From Kiritimatiellia bacterium (lineage in GTDB: Bacteria > Verrucomicrobiota > Kiritimatiellia > RFP12 > UBA1067), in contig JAGBZQ010000097.1 of the NCBI GenBank assembly GCA_017628165.1, forward strand, positions 1 to 9,397: 9,397 nucleotides of DNA, read 5' to 3'. The notes under the pieces are model-generated. The model made no database searches and was not told the DNA's origin. It was given only the letters and a program-made list of their open reading frames with translations. The position numbers were made by a program, and so were the translations under genes. Below, piece by piece: positions 1-7,602 of the stretch (positions are counted from its first letter, which is position 1; each line of letters begins with the position of its first letter).

Positions 1-435
1 GTGGATAAGACGCACCAGAAACGATGTCCACACATTTCCAAATCTACTGCGGAACGGAATTCCCGCGGACGAAAAATCGCGTACGCCAAGAACAATGTTT
101 CCGCTCTTAAGCGACTCGAAAACGACATTCGCCACATCCTCGGGTGCGTGCTGTCCGTCTCCGTCAACGAAGACTGCACATTCAATCTCCGGATGCTTCT
201 CGGCTATATGAGAAATCGCCGTCTTTATGGCACGGCCCTTCCCCATGTTGCGGGCATGGCGCAGGATTTCCACGCCTGCCGGAAGCAAATCAAACGCTTC
301 CTCACTCTCAACACTGCCGTCATCTACCACCACAATGGTCTGATATGCGGGCAAAAGATTTTTTACCAACGGAATCAATCCCGGCTCTGGATTAAACACA
401 GGAATTACCGCCGCCACTTTACCATCAACATTCAT
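1..435 (-). CDS. Polyprenyl-phosphate sugar synthase-like glycosyltransferase, family 2 (3' end outside window)
   Basis: The visible 145 codons are the N-terminal half of a GT-A fold family 2 glycosyltransferase of the dolichyl-phosphate mannose synthase type. Such enzymes move a sugar from a nucleotide donor to a polyprenyl phosphate at the inner membrane face. Seen directly: a first strand reading AAVIPVFNP (residues 8-16), VVVDDGS at 35-41, an RHARNMGKGRAI segment at 59-70 typical of this subgroup, the metal-binding DGDGQH at 91-96, and GVRDFSSAGIPFRSRFGN at 117-134, which matches the subgroup's G-x-RDF...P-x-RSRFGN block. The start is the ATG at 433-435; its first four bases overlap the TGA of the upstream gene (ATGA), and a near-perfect SD lies just before it. 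No membrane helix is visible, but any would lie beyond the window. It is the last visible gene of the sialidase operon and probably supplies lipid-linked sugar. Sugar specificity cannot be read. Confidence 0.88.
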   Translation of the reverse strand, partial: MNVDGKVAAVIPVFNPEPGLIPLVKNLLPAYQTIVVVDDGSVESEEAFDLLPAGVEILRHARNMGKGRAIKTAISHIAEKHPEIECAVFVDGDGQHAPEDVANVVFESLKSGNIVLGVRDFSSAGIPFRSRFGNVWTSFLVRLIH

Positions 436-3137
436 CGCCGCACCTCCTTTACTACAGCATGCCGCGCAATAGGCACAGGAAAATTGTCTAAAAATTCACG
501 AAACGAAAAACCGTCTCGAGAAGGGAAGCCCTCCGCTGAAAGAACAAGCGGCCATTCTACTTTAAGCCTTGTGGCGGAAATGTCTTCCGAATTTGCGAGA
601 CAAAGAGATTCTGCCTCCATCCGCTCCTTGAGCGCATAAGTCCACCACGATGAATTATCATCGATCGCATACATGCCGCCGCGCTCGGCCATCTCCGAGA
701 AAACACGCCTTCTGGCGCTTTCAGCCGAAAGCTGCCGCCAAAACACGCTTCCTGCGAAAGTCACGATCCCCGCGAGAACCACCGCCGCCAAAGGCTTAAG
801 CCGCATGGATGCCCTGCGCATCCGCATAAGCTCGTTCATCCAGAAAAGCACGACCGCAAAATGGATAAACGCTACATATCGCGAATAGCCTATGTATTTC
901 ACGGGCACAAGGAAGAATGCGCCCAAAAGAACCCACCCGACAAGCGTCACGCAATTCCTGCGGCCAAAGAGCGAAAAAACAGCGCCTCCCCACAGCAATG
1001 CGCAAAATCCAGCGTTGGAGCCGTTCGAAAGAAACTCCCACTTCCATTTCGGGGCAAATTCGGAAACGCCGTTCCAAAGAGCACACCCCCAAAGGGCAAG
1101 AGGCCGCGAAACCCACGCATACACCATGCGGGCAAAATACCCCATGCGCTCCCCATCGGCATTGCCGGTAAAATCGCTTGTCAAATCGTAAAGCGCGACA
1201 CCTTTGCGGAACGTATGCGCAGGGTAGAGAGGAGATCCGTGATGCCATGCGGACGTCCAGTACGGAAGAAGAGCGAAGAGCAAAAGCGAAGCGGCAAAAA
1301 TGAGAAGCCCCTTACGCATCGCCTTCTCGCGCCACCCCCAGAAAACCGCAAGCGCAAAGAGAAGCCCGCCGGGGACAAGCCCGCTGAGCTTGTTGCACAA
1401 CAGAATAACCATTGCCGCGAAAAAGACAGCCAGATCTACGGTGCGTTTTGCCTGACCACCCTTCCAGCAAGCCAAAGCCATCGCCGCGATGGAGATTCCG
1501 GCATAAGAAGGATAGTCCACAAGCCCGACAAGGCAATGCTCGAAAATAAAGAAGTTGGACGCCGCAAGAGCCGCGAACGCGGCGCTGACTATACGCGGCG
1601 CTCTCCAGATTTCCCCCGCAAAGCGATACGCCGCGAGAACCAGTGCCGCAAGCGACATCCAAAGGGGATATCCCATCGCCGTAAAAAGTCCAAACGCCCT
1701 ACCAAACTGGGCGGCAAGAATGTGCGAAAACTTGGGAACTGTCATAACGTGAAGCGCCTGAAAATCATCAACGCCTACCATTCCGGACTTTGCAAAAAAA
1801 CCTTTCACCACCTCAAGGGACGAATCGCGCACAGGATTCCATCCGTCCGCCATGAAATGCGCCGCCGGAAGATGACATATCGATGCATCGACATGCACAT
1901 ACGAAAAAGTAAAAAGCGTCAGAACAAAGACAAGCGCATTAAGAAGAAAAATATGCAAGCAGGCTCTCGGCGACCGACAAAACGCCGCTCCCAACACGGC
2001 GAAAAGCGAAAGCCAAAACTGCCAAGCACCGATAGAGAATCCGCAAAGAAATGAGCCGCAGGCAAGAGCATATCCCAAAAGCATCTGGAAAAGCAAAAAC
2101 ACTTCGGGACGCGAAGACTTCTTTCCCGTGAAAAATCCGAGAAAGGCTACAGCAAGCGCCCAGTGCGGCTTTTTCCACGAAAGCGGAAACTCCTCAACAG
2201 AGCGGGAAACCGTGGAATCCCGAAGATATTCACGGAGAATCTTCACCCCCTCCCAGATCGGGAGCCTAAAGCGAACGATATTCGCAAGTATCTCAAGAGC
2301 CGAAAACACGCATGACGCCGAAAAGAAGACTCTAAGTCTTCCGCCGCTTTTCGCATCAAGGCGCTTGCGGGCTTCAAGCAATCGAATTTTATTGCGGCAA
2401 AGGGCGCCCGCATCTTTGGGGATTCTGGACATCGCCCCGCTTGAGCGCTCCGTCACCACATAGGAAGCCCTGTCTACAGCCGTCATCCTGTTTGCTGCAA
2501 TAAGATATTCGGCATTGAAGATGGAATCCTCGTAAAGTGCGATGCTCTCGTCGAAGCGAATCTTGTTTTTTTCAATCACCTCGCGCCTAAAGGCTGCACG
2601 GCAGGCGGATGCCATCTCGCGGCGAGAGAAAAGCGCTTCGCCATTATACCACCTCCGGACATCTACAGTGGAATAGCCGAAAATGCGCGGCAAAAATTCT
2701 CTCACGATTGCCTCGTTTGAGGAATAGCGGTAATCACCCTTAAGAGGAACTGTCCTTACATCTGCAGACCCGTCTTTATGCGTCTTATAGGGCGCTATGC
2801 AATAATCGGCGCCGTCACGATCCATTGCGGCGATCATATCCGTGAAAAAACACTCTTCCACATAATCGTCGGGGTCTACAAAAAACACGAATTCGCCACG
2901 CGCCACATCAAGCGCACGGTTGCGCGCGGAAGAAACCCCGCGATTCTCCTGCTCAATAATTTTGAGATTCGGATTCGCGCAAGCCGCCTTGCGCAAAAGC
3001 TCCCCCGTCGAATCCGCAGATCCGTCGTTGACGGCAATAACCTCCCCGTTGTCAGGAAGAGCCGCAAAAACGCTTTCGAGACAACGCTCTATCCATGGAG
3101 CCACATTCCAGCACGGAATGACGACGCTCATCTTCAT
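432..3137 (-). CDS. Bifunctional membrane glycosyltransferase: N-terminal GT2 domain fused to a polytopic GT-C-like domain
   Basis: About 901 residues from this ATG. A GTG at 3158, three bases after the upstream stop, would add seven; I prefer the ATG because it puts MKMSVVIPCWN at the N-terminus, as is usual for GT2 enzymes, but neither start has a strong SD. In GTG numbering, residues 10-240 form a GT-A GT2 domain: SVVIPCWN at 11-18, VNDGS at 43-47, RGVSSARN at 73-80, the DxD-type VDPDD at 94-98 and a YED candidate catalytic-base region at 209-211. From about 354 to 806 come a dozen or so hydrophobic segments. A loop after the third helix has an Asp followed by HLP (D424, 429-431), and GSPLYP sits at 641-646; both recall the D...YHLP and GNPLYP signatures of GT39/ArnT-like GT-C enzymes using polyprenyl-phosphate sugars. 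A soluble tail of about 100 residues ends the protein. The next gene could make its donor. Acceptor unknown. Confidence 0.85.
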   Translation of the reverse strand: MKMSVVIPCWNVAPWIERCLESVFAALPDNGEVIAVNDGSADSTGELLRKAACANPNLKIIEQENRGVSSARNRALDVARGEFVFFVDPDDYVEECFFTDMIAAMDRDGADYCIAPYKTHKDGSADVRTVPLKGDYRYSSNEAIVREFLPRIFGYSTVDVRRWYNGEALFSRREMASACRAAFRREVIEKNKIRFDESIALYEDSIFNAEYLIAANRMTAVDRASYVVTERSSGAMSRIPKDAGALCRNKIRLLEARKRLDAKSGGRLRVFFSASCVFSALEILANIVRFRLPIWEGVKILREYLRDSTVSRSVEEFPLSWKKPHWALAVAFLGFFTGKKSSRPEVFLLFQMLLGYALACGSFLCGFSIGAWQFWLSLFAVLGAAFCRSPRACLHIFLLNALVFVLTLFTFSYVHVDASICHLPAAHFMADGWNPVRDSSLEVVKGFFAKSGMVGVDDFQALHVMTVPKFSHILAAQFGRAFGLFTAMGYPLWMSLAALVLAAYRFAGEIWRAPRIVSAAFAALAASNFFIFEHCLVGLVDYPSYAGISIAAMALACWKGGQAKRTVDLAVFFAAMVILLCNKLSGLVPGGLLFALAVFWGWREKAMRKGLLIFAASLLLFALLPYWTSAWHHGSPLYPAHTFRKGVALYDLTSDFTGNADGERMGYFARMVYAWVSRPLALWGCALWNGVSEFAPKWKWEFLSNGSNAGFCALLWGGAVFSLFGRRNCVTLVGWVLLGAFFLVPVKYIGYSRYVAFIHFAVVLFWMNELMRMRRASMRLKPLAAVVLAGIVTFAGSVFWRQLSAESARRRVFSEMAERGGMYAIDDNSSWWTYALKERMEAESLCLANSEDISATRLKVEWPLVLSAEGFPSRDGFSFREFLDNFPVPIARHAVVKEVRR
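441..450 (-). promoter_or_regulatory. Strong Shine-Dalgarno for the terminal glycosyltransferase
   Basis: Read on the minus strand this is AAAGGAGGTG, close to a full match to the 16S anti-SD, with 5 bases before the ATG at 435. It lies inside the last codons of the preceding gene and fixes the start of the overlapping one, so the gene has its own strong initiation besides coupling through the ATGA overlap. Confidence 0.8.
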
Positions 3138-3161
3138 CTCTGGAGTTTCCGCCGCCACCGA

Positions 3162-6100
3162 TCAGTAAAGCTTCTTGCCGTAAACGAGAATCTTGCTGAA
3201 GTGATAAACATCACTCTTTGCTCCAGGCGTCCGCTGAATACGGACAAATTTGGCGCGTAAGCCCTTGTCGCGAAGATCGATGCGATAGGTTTCGCGGTTC
3301 TCGGCCTCCTTGGCAACAGTCTGCCATGACTCTCCATCCTCCGAAATCTGGACTTCGAACGGAACCTGACGGTGACGATTCTGCCAGCCGCACTTGTTCT
3401 CCAGAAGGACTCCCGTAACCTCGATCATTCCAGGCATCATCACAGACGCCCACGGTGCTTTCTCTCCGTCTGTGTGAAAGGCATTGCCCGTACACGGCGT
3501 CTCATCGATGCAGCGCGCATAAAGACGCGGCGAGTCATATCCGCAGGTAGAAGACGTCCTAAGAAGCCCCTCGCGCGAAAGCAACATTCCGCCGAAATCT
3601 GACATTGGATAGGATTTGCCGGAACCCTTGAACGGATCGAGCTTATCCTGCAGCTGGGCAAGCTGCCTAAACGCGGAAAGATTTCCAGATCTGGACGCTT
3701 CGAGAATAAGGGGATTGAAATCGAGCGAAGGCTTCTCACCCTTCTTGGCCTTGCTTTGGACAACTTCGCTTATCGTCTTGATGTAAAGCGCCGCTCCATC
3801 CTCCGTACCCATGAGCATTTCACCGCCCCAACCAAGCGTCTGCGAGAAGAAATCGCGCGTTCCATACTGCGCGGCGAGCATCGCCTTGAGAACAGGAAGA
3901 ATTACATCACGGGATGTTCCAAGAGGAGCTGTCCACTCCTTGAGCTGCGCCTTGAAATCAGACTCCTCCTGAATCTTTTCGTCACTCTGCCTCAGGACCG
4001 GAGCAAACGCAACAAGAGCATCCAAAAGACCCTCGGGACCTTTTTCCTTTGCGACACGCTTAAAATAAGGCGTTATAAGATTCCACACGGGATGACGCCC
4101 TCCCTTCATGCCGCGGGCGCATCCGCGAGCCCAAATTCGCATGGTGTCAAGCGACGCTCCAGACTTGTTCACCCACTCGCCATACGCTCTCCACGCATTG
4201 TAGTGAGTCGGCCACGACCTGCACGCCGAGCGGAAGAACGCCTCCACGATTTTAGGACTTTTCCCGGACTCGGCGGCTAAATGCGCAAGCTCAAGATAGC
4301 GATCGGCATCAAGACGCTTTTCACGGTCGCCCTCGAAGGTTCCCTCGAGCGCAGTCACATACGACCAGATGTTTTCAGGCCAGAAACGAAGCTGGATATG
4401 TGTAGGATACGTAACGCAATTGTTGATCTCCCACTTCCCGTTTATCCTGCGGCGCGTATAGGCGCAATGCGCCGGCTGCCCTGCCGTGCAGCTCGGAAGC
4501 CCGTGCGCATTGGCGCAAGCGGAGCCGAATTTGGAAAGCTCGCCGCAAACACCGCCCACAATCGGGGAAAATCGCCGTTTCGGCCACTCCCCAGCCGCCG
4601 ACCACGGCGCATAATACTGCGGACCATGGACGCTTTCGCCAAAGCAGTTGTTGAGCCTATACGGAATCATCCAGCACGCTCCGCCGTACTCGCGCTCCGG
4701 CATATTGACATGGCGCTGAAGGAAGCGCTGCTGCTGAGGAGCATAATCGCTTCCTGCTGCAGGCTGCCCCTGCTGCATGGCGAAGCGCCACTGCCACACA
4801 GGCTGGCTCAAGGCCCGCTTGTGAAGACGCCCGGCCTCAAACGTTGAACGGTAGGCGTCAAAGAAATCCACTAAAAACGCCTCATCGCGCGAGGCGTATT
4901 CAAGAGCCATCGCGGTGGCGGCACGGCGTCCGGCAGAAGGCTCCGCCTTAATCCACCGTCCGGAATCATTGTAGTACAAAGTCTCAAGTGCAAGAACGGC
5001 GTTGTAAGCGTCACACGGGCCGCTCCATGCAAAATCCTCAAGCCATGAACGGCTCTTGAGAAAGGAAGCTAAAAACTCCTTGGATCCTTTTCTGTCAGCG
5101 AGAGCATTCCAGCCGCGTTCTTCCATCCGCCTCAGAACGGCATAGCGGGCAATGGCAAGTTTCTGCTCCTCCGTAAACTCCTTTGTTTTGGGCGTAATCG
5201 CCGCGAGCGAGCGACTGATGCTCTCAAGGGGGAAATCCCTCTTGACATTAGGAGCCCCGCCCGGACGCGGCTTCACCTCCGCACGGTACTGCTTCCTGCG
5301 CTCGATATTTTTACCTGAAAGAATGAGATAGCCCATCGCACACTGCCCCCAAATGGTGTCTCGTCCAAGCTGGAAGGCATCCTCAAGAAGCTTTTTGCAA
5401 AGAGCGCTCTTGCTGCCGTCCTTGCGCCAGAGCGCATATTCCGCCATGATTATGCACTGCTTCTGAGCAATGCTAAAGTTATCGGCCGGAATAGCCTTAA
5501 GCGATGAAATATACGACTGTCCGCCAGAGAAGTCGCCGTCCTCACGAAACTTCGAGGCCTTCTCCACAATATGAACCCCATCACCCATGTTAAAGTGCAT
5601 CACCCAGCCATAGCGATTACCGCCGTCAAGCTCGCAAAGCGCTTTCCATTCCTTTTCGTACGCAAGCGGCCCTTTGCGCAGGCTTCCAGCGGCATCGCCA
5701 CATTGCGCAGCGAGAAGATCAAATCCCTTGCCGAACGCATCGGCGGCCGCCTTGGGATTCGAGGCTTTGAGTTTGAAGCCTTCATTGAAAAGTTTCTCGG
5801 CGGAATCCTTGACCCTCGTCACCTTGGCTATCGCCAGCGCAAGCTTTTCCGGGGAGATCGAATTGGGAATGTTTTCGATTTGTGCGAAGAATTTTGCGGA
5901 ATTGGGCGTAATGCAGGTAATGGCCGGATAACGGCGCGTATAGACGCGCGCGGATTCAAGATCTTTGTTGGCGGCCGTCACTTTGGGAGTGGGGCTGTCC
6001 ATATTGTCATAGACGGCAAGGATATAATTCTTGGAAACTGCGCGCTTAAACTGCGAGCCCGTAAAAACCTCACGGACATCCTCTCCACTTACCGACCAGT

Positions 6101-6242
6101 CACTCCCTACCTGGAGAAGAAGAATCCCCTTTGCTCCGCCTCGCGCCTGATCCAATATCGGACCGGCAACCCCATCTGACGATGCAAATGCAAGCGAGGA
6201 GAACAGACAAAATGCAAAGATCTTTCCAATTCGAAAATTCAT
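3162..6242 (-). CDS. Secreted multidomain protein: thioredoxin-like, transglutaminase-like core and C-terminal F5/8 type C (discoidin) domain
   Basis: 1026 aa. The ATG follows an AAGGAAG SD. The first 20 residues are a Sec signal peptide with a likely cut after AFA. Residues about 35-145 read like a thioredoxin fold: hydrophobic strand (ILLLQVGSDW, 40-49), LAVYDNMD at 75-82 and a YP cis-proline position at 105-106. The CxxC site is replaced by WSVSG (49-53), so it should not be redox-active. Helical, TPR-like stretches follow (about 145-480 and 640-870). Between them, GGVCGELSKFG (563-573), GLPSCTAGQPAHCAY (581-595) and WEINN (604-608) look like a transglutaminase/papain-type Cys-His-Asn set: C566, H592 and N607 or N608. 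The end (about 885-1026) matches an F5/8C domain: FHTDGEKAPW (922-931), VTGVLLENK, then PFEVQISEDGESW (961-973) and RAKFVRIQR. Such domains often bind glycans. It sits 16 bases after the sialidase stop. Substrate unknown; signal and discoidin calls are strongest, the catalytic call moderate. Confidence 0.82.
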   Translation of the reverse strand: MNFRIGKIFAFCLFSSLAFASSDGVAGPILDQARGGAKGILLLQVGSDWSVSGEDVREVFTGSQFKRAVSKNYILAVYDNMDSPTPKVTAANKDLESARVYTRRYPAITCITPNSAKFFAQIENIPNSISPEKLALAIAKVTRVKDSAEKLFNEGFKLKASNPKAAADAFGKGFDLLAAQCGDAAGSLRKGPLAYEKEWKALCELDGGNRYGWVMHFNMGDGVHIVEKASKFREDGDFSGGQSYISSLKAIPADNFSIAQKQCIIMAEYALWRKDGSKSALCKKLLEDAFQLGRDTIWGQCAMGYLILSGKNIERRKQYRAEVKPRPGGAPNVKRDFPLESISRSLAAITPKTKEFTEEQKLAIARYAVLRRMEERGWNALADRKGSKEFLASFLKSRSWLEDFAWSGPCDAYNAVLALETLYYNDSGRWIKAEPSAGRRAATAMALEYASRDEAFLVDFFDAYRSTFEAGRLHKRALSQPVWQWRFAMQQGQPAAGSDYAPQQQRFLQRHVNMPEREYGGACWMIPYRLNNCFGESVHGPQYYAPWSAAGEWPKRRFSPIVGGVCGELSKFGSACANAHGLPSCTAGQPAHCAYTRRRINGKWEINNCVTYPTHIQLRFWPENIWSYVTALEGTFEGDREKRLDADRYLELAHLAAESGKSPKIVEAFFRSACRSWPTHYNAWRAYGEWVNKSGASLDTMRIWARGCARGMKGGRHPVWNLITPYFKRVAKEKGPEGLLDALVAFAPVLRQSDEKIQEESDFKAQLKEWTAPLGTSRDVILPVLKAMLAAQYGTRDFFSQTLGWGGEMLMGTEDGAALYIKTISEVVQSKAKKGEKPSLDFNPLILEASRSGNLSAFRQLAQLQDKLDPFKGSGKSYPMSDFGGMLLSREGLLRTSSTCGYDSPRLYARCIDETPCTGNAFHTDGEKAPWASVMMPGMIEVTGVLLENKCGWQNRHRQVPFEVQISEDGESWQTVAKEAENRETYRIDLRDKGLRAKFVRIQRTPGAKSDVYHFSKILVYGKKLY

Positions 6243-6245
6243 ATT

Positions 6246-6252
6246 CTTCCTT
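6246..6252 (-). promoter_or_regulatory. Shine-Dalgarno of the 1026-aa secreted protein
   Basis: The minus strand reads AAGGAAG, 3 bases before the ATG at 6242 (five if counted from the AGGA core). It lies in the 16-base gap after the sialidase TAA, supports this start rather than an internal one, and leaves no room for a separate promoter between the two genes. Confidence 0.6.
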
Positions 6253-6258
6253 AAGGGA

Positions 6259-7353
6259 TTACTTCTTGAACTCAGCCTTGATATCAGCCACCGGCACCGT
6301 CACAAAAATAATCTTCGAGTATCCCGCGCCTTCGTAAAGTACTCCGATCTTATCTTTGCCCACTGGCGTGATATCGGAATACGCGGCACCCTTAGGCTCG
6401 ATGCACACTCCGCTCGTCCAGGTCTTGCCCTCGTCAATGGACGCGCGGAGATGAAGATTGTTTCGCCCGCCAGACTTGCAGTTTGAAAAGAGAAGAACCC
6501 CCTTGCCGTAGCGCATGATCTGCGCATTACACTGCGGATCTGCAAGATTCTTGTCATAATAAGACTCCCATGTCATCCCGCGATCCTTTGACACGTGAAT
6601 CTGGCGTCCGCCGCCTCCCCAGCGCGAATTTATCATCCACGATCCATCCTTAAGCTCGACAACCTTGCACTCGTCACCCTTCTTGACAGGCTTGCCGAAA
6701 GCCTTCCACGTCTTGCCGTGATCATCGGATCCGAAAAGCGCATTGCCGTCACCCACATGAACGAGCGTATGAAGAAGTGTGCCGTCATTCGTCTGGATGC
6801 CAGAGCCAGAAGTGAGGAAAATAAACCCACCTTGATTGCGAGGCTTCCCGAAAGGCCACTCGGGGAACGCGATATCGGAAGAAATGTCACGCGGCGCAGA
6901 CCAGGTCTTGCCGTTGTCGGAAGACTCCTGAACGTAAAAACGGTAGACGTTATTGTTCCAGTTCTTAACATCTTCCCACTTCCAGACATTATACAGGAGG
7001 AATATCTTTTTAGCCTTGGCATCCACAATAAACGAAGGGTCGCTCCCTGACCATTTCTCCTTCTCGCCCCACGGCCATGTCCATGAATTGACAGGCTCGG
7101 TCCACGTTTCACCTCCATCGACGGATCGGCGGACAGAAATATTGATCGGCTGATAGATATTGAGATCGCCAGCATTATCGCGCCGAGCATCGCAAGCCGC
7201 TACCAGGTCCCCGTTCGGAGCCGTGCAGAGTGCCGGGATACGGTAAGATTTTACGCCATTATCGCCGTTGCTCCAAAGAACAACCGGCTCGCTCACCGCG
7301 AAAACATCAAGCGCAAGCGCCGCAAGAGATGCCATCAAAAGCTTCTTCATCAT
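6259..7353 (-). CDS. Secreted exo-alpha-sialidase (neuraminidase), GH33 type
   Basis: 364 aa, close to a single six-bladed propeller without extra domains. Sialidases of this type release terminal sialic acids from glycoconjugates. A signal peptide covers about 1-19 (KK, then LLMASLAALALDVFA). The catalytic set looks complete: YRIP at 37-40 (R38), an Asp acid/base in the DARRDNAGD segment (probably D63), E228 exactly 16 residues before R244 (the spacing known for Micromonospora sialidase E260/R276), R297 in GGRNNLHLR, and the Tyr nucleophile Y325 in AAYSDI followed by GVLYEG at 337-342. Five Asp boxes (S-x-D-x-G-x-T-W) lie at 77-84, 144-151, 209-216, 255-262 and 305-312. The DPSFIVD strand at 105-111 is also typical. 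The start is the first of two adjacent ATGs, after an AAAGGT SD and an extended -10 promoter. It heads a four-gene operon. Linkage preference and whether the enzyme stays in the periplasm cannot be read; exo-sialidase activity itself is very likely. Confidence 0.95.
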   Translation of the reverse strand: MMKKLLMASLAALALDVFAVSEPVVLWSNGDNGVKSYRIPALCTAPNGDLVAACDARRDNAGDLNIYQPINISVRRSVDGGETWTEPVNSWTWPWGEKEKWSGSDPSFIVDAKAKKIFLLYNVWKWEDVKNWNNNVYRFYVQESSDNGKTWSAPRDISSDIAFPEWPFGKPRNQGGFIFLTSGSGIQTNDGTLLHTLVHVGDGNALFGSDDHGKTWKAFGKPVKKGDECKVVELKDGSWMINSRWGGGGRQIHVSKDRGMTWESYYDKNLADPQCNAQIMRYGKGVLLFSNCKSGGRNNLHLRASIDEGKTWTSGVCIEPKGAAYSDITPVGKDKIGVLYEGAGYSKIIFVTVPVADIKAEFKK

Positions 7354-7358
7354 TTCAA

Positions 7359-7367
7359 ACCTTTCTT
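7359..7367 (-). promoter_or_regulatory. Shine-Dalgarno of the sialidase gene
   Basis: The minus strand reads AAGAAAGGT with 5 bases to the ATG at 7353. It favours the first of the tandem ATG codons (7353) over the second (7350). Confidence 0.65.
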
Positions 7368-7379
7368 GAAGATTCCAAT

Positions 7380-7408
7380 ATTATAGCAAAATTTAAGCGA
7401 ATGCGACC
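7380..7408 (-). promoter_or_regulatory. Extended -10 promoter of the sialidase operon
   Basis: The minus strand holds a perfect TATAAT at 7385-7380 preceded by TGC, giving TGnTATAAT, the extended -10 element of sigma-70-type promoters. The -35 position is poor: with a 17-base spacer it reads GGTCGC, with 16 bases GTCGCA (three of six matches to TTGACA). An extended -10 can work with a weak -35. Transcription would start near 7373, giving a leader of only about 20 bases that ends in the SD and ATG of the sialidase. I saw no clear operator. Confidence 0.65.
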
Positions 7409-7441
7409 CGACGCCGCGAGGAAATGCGATTACAAACTTGT

Positions 7442-7457
7442 GGCTCGGAGCCGAGCC
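7442..7457. other. GC-rich perfect palindromic hairpin between the two blocks
   Basis: GGCTCGG, a two-base AG centre and CCGAGCC form a perfect inverted repeat; in RNA a 6-bp stem with a 4-base loop is more realistic. It lies about 145 bases past the stop of the 247-aa gene and about 60 bases upstream of the -10 of the sialidase promoter. Neither strand shows a clean T run after it (minus strand continues ACAAGTTTGT), so it is at best a weak intrinsic terminator. It could instead be an operator or part of a dispersed palindromic repeat. Confidence 0.4.
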
Positions 7458-7499
7458 TTGCGGACAAAAACCTTCGCCGAATCTGAGGAACTTCTTATC

Positions 7500-7583
7500 T
7501 CACACGAATTGAAAGGCCATCAGCTGCCCCTCACTTATCAAAAAGAACAAACTAAAGAAAATAAAACTCAAGAACTTATACAT
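7500..7583 (-). CDS. 27-codon ORF consisting almost only of a signal peptide
   Basis: The ATG at 7583 follows a GGAGGT SD at 7593-7598 with 9 bases between, placed right after the stop of the 247-aa gene (7603). The peptide begins MYKFLSFIFFSLFFLISEG and ends after 27 residues at a TGA. One Lys, a hydrophobic core of about 13 residues and a short polar end make it a complete Sec signal with nothing left to export. Two readings seem fair: a decayed fifth member of the exported-protein series, cut down to its leader, or a real small membrane peptide. The strong SD shows initiation was selected for at some time. I do not recognise the sequence. Confidence 0.45.
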   Translation of the reverse strand: MYKFLSFIFFSLFFLISEGQLMAFQFV

Positions 7584-7592
7584 TTTGGAATT

Positions 7593-7598
7593 ACCTCC
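7593..7598 (-). promoter_or_regulatory. Shine-Dalgarno of the 27-codon ORF
   Basis: GGAGGT on the minus strand, 9 bases before the ATG at 7583 and 4 bases past the stop of the 247-aa gene. It is the main support for calling this very short ORF. Confidence 0.5.
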
Positions 7599-7602
7599 AA
7601 TT

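Noticed and set aside
1..639. Open frame of 212 codons on the plus strand
   Set aside because: It lies antisense to the overlapping ends of two clear glycosyltransferase genes and has no recognisable domain or SD support; it mirrors their codon bias.
861..2054. Long 397-codon open frame on the plus strand
   Set aside because: It is fully antisense to the membrane part of the GT2-GT-C gene. Its product is extremely rich in Lys and Arg with no domain, as expected for the complement of a GC-rich hydrophobic coding region.
3756..4847. Two adjoining plus-strand open frames of 174 and 188 codons
   Set aside because: Both are antisense to the 1026-aa secreted protein, whose signal peptide and domain motifs are clear; neither has an SD or a recognisable motif.
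5571..6179. Plus-strand open frame of 202 codons
   Set aside because: Antisense to the thioredoxin-like N-terminal part of the 1026-aa protein; no independent support.
7442..7457. Intrinsic terminator for the AT-rich block
   Set aside because: The stem is strong, but no run of T follows on either strand, so I list it only as a palindrome.
7350..7499. Open in-frame continuation of 49 codons after the stop of the 27-codon ORF, ending within the sialidase start
   Set aside because: A stretch this long without a stop is not rare by chance, it contains the -10 promoter and the GC palindrome, and the sequence shows no domain. The stop at 7500 is taken as real.
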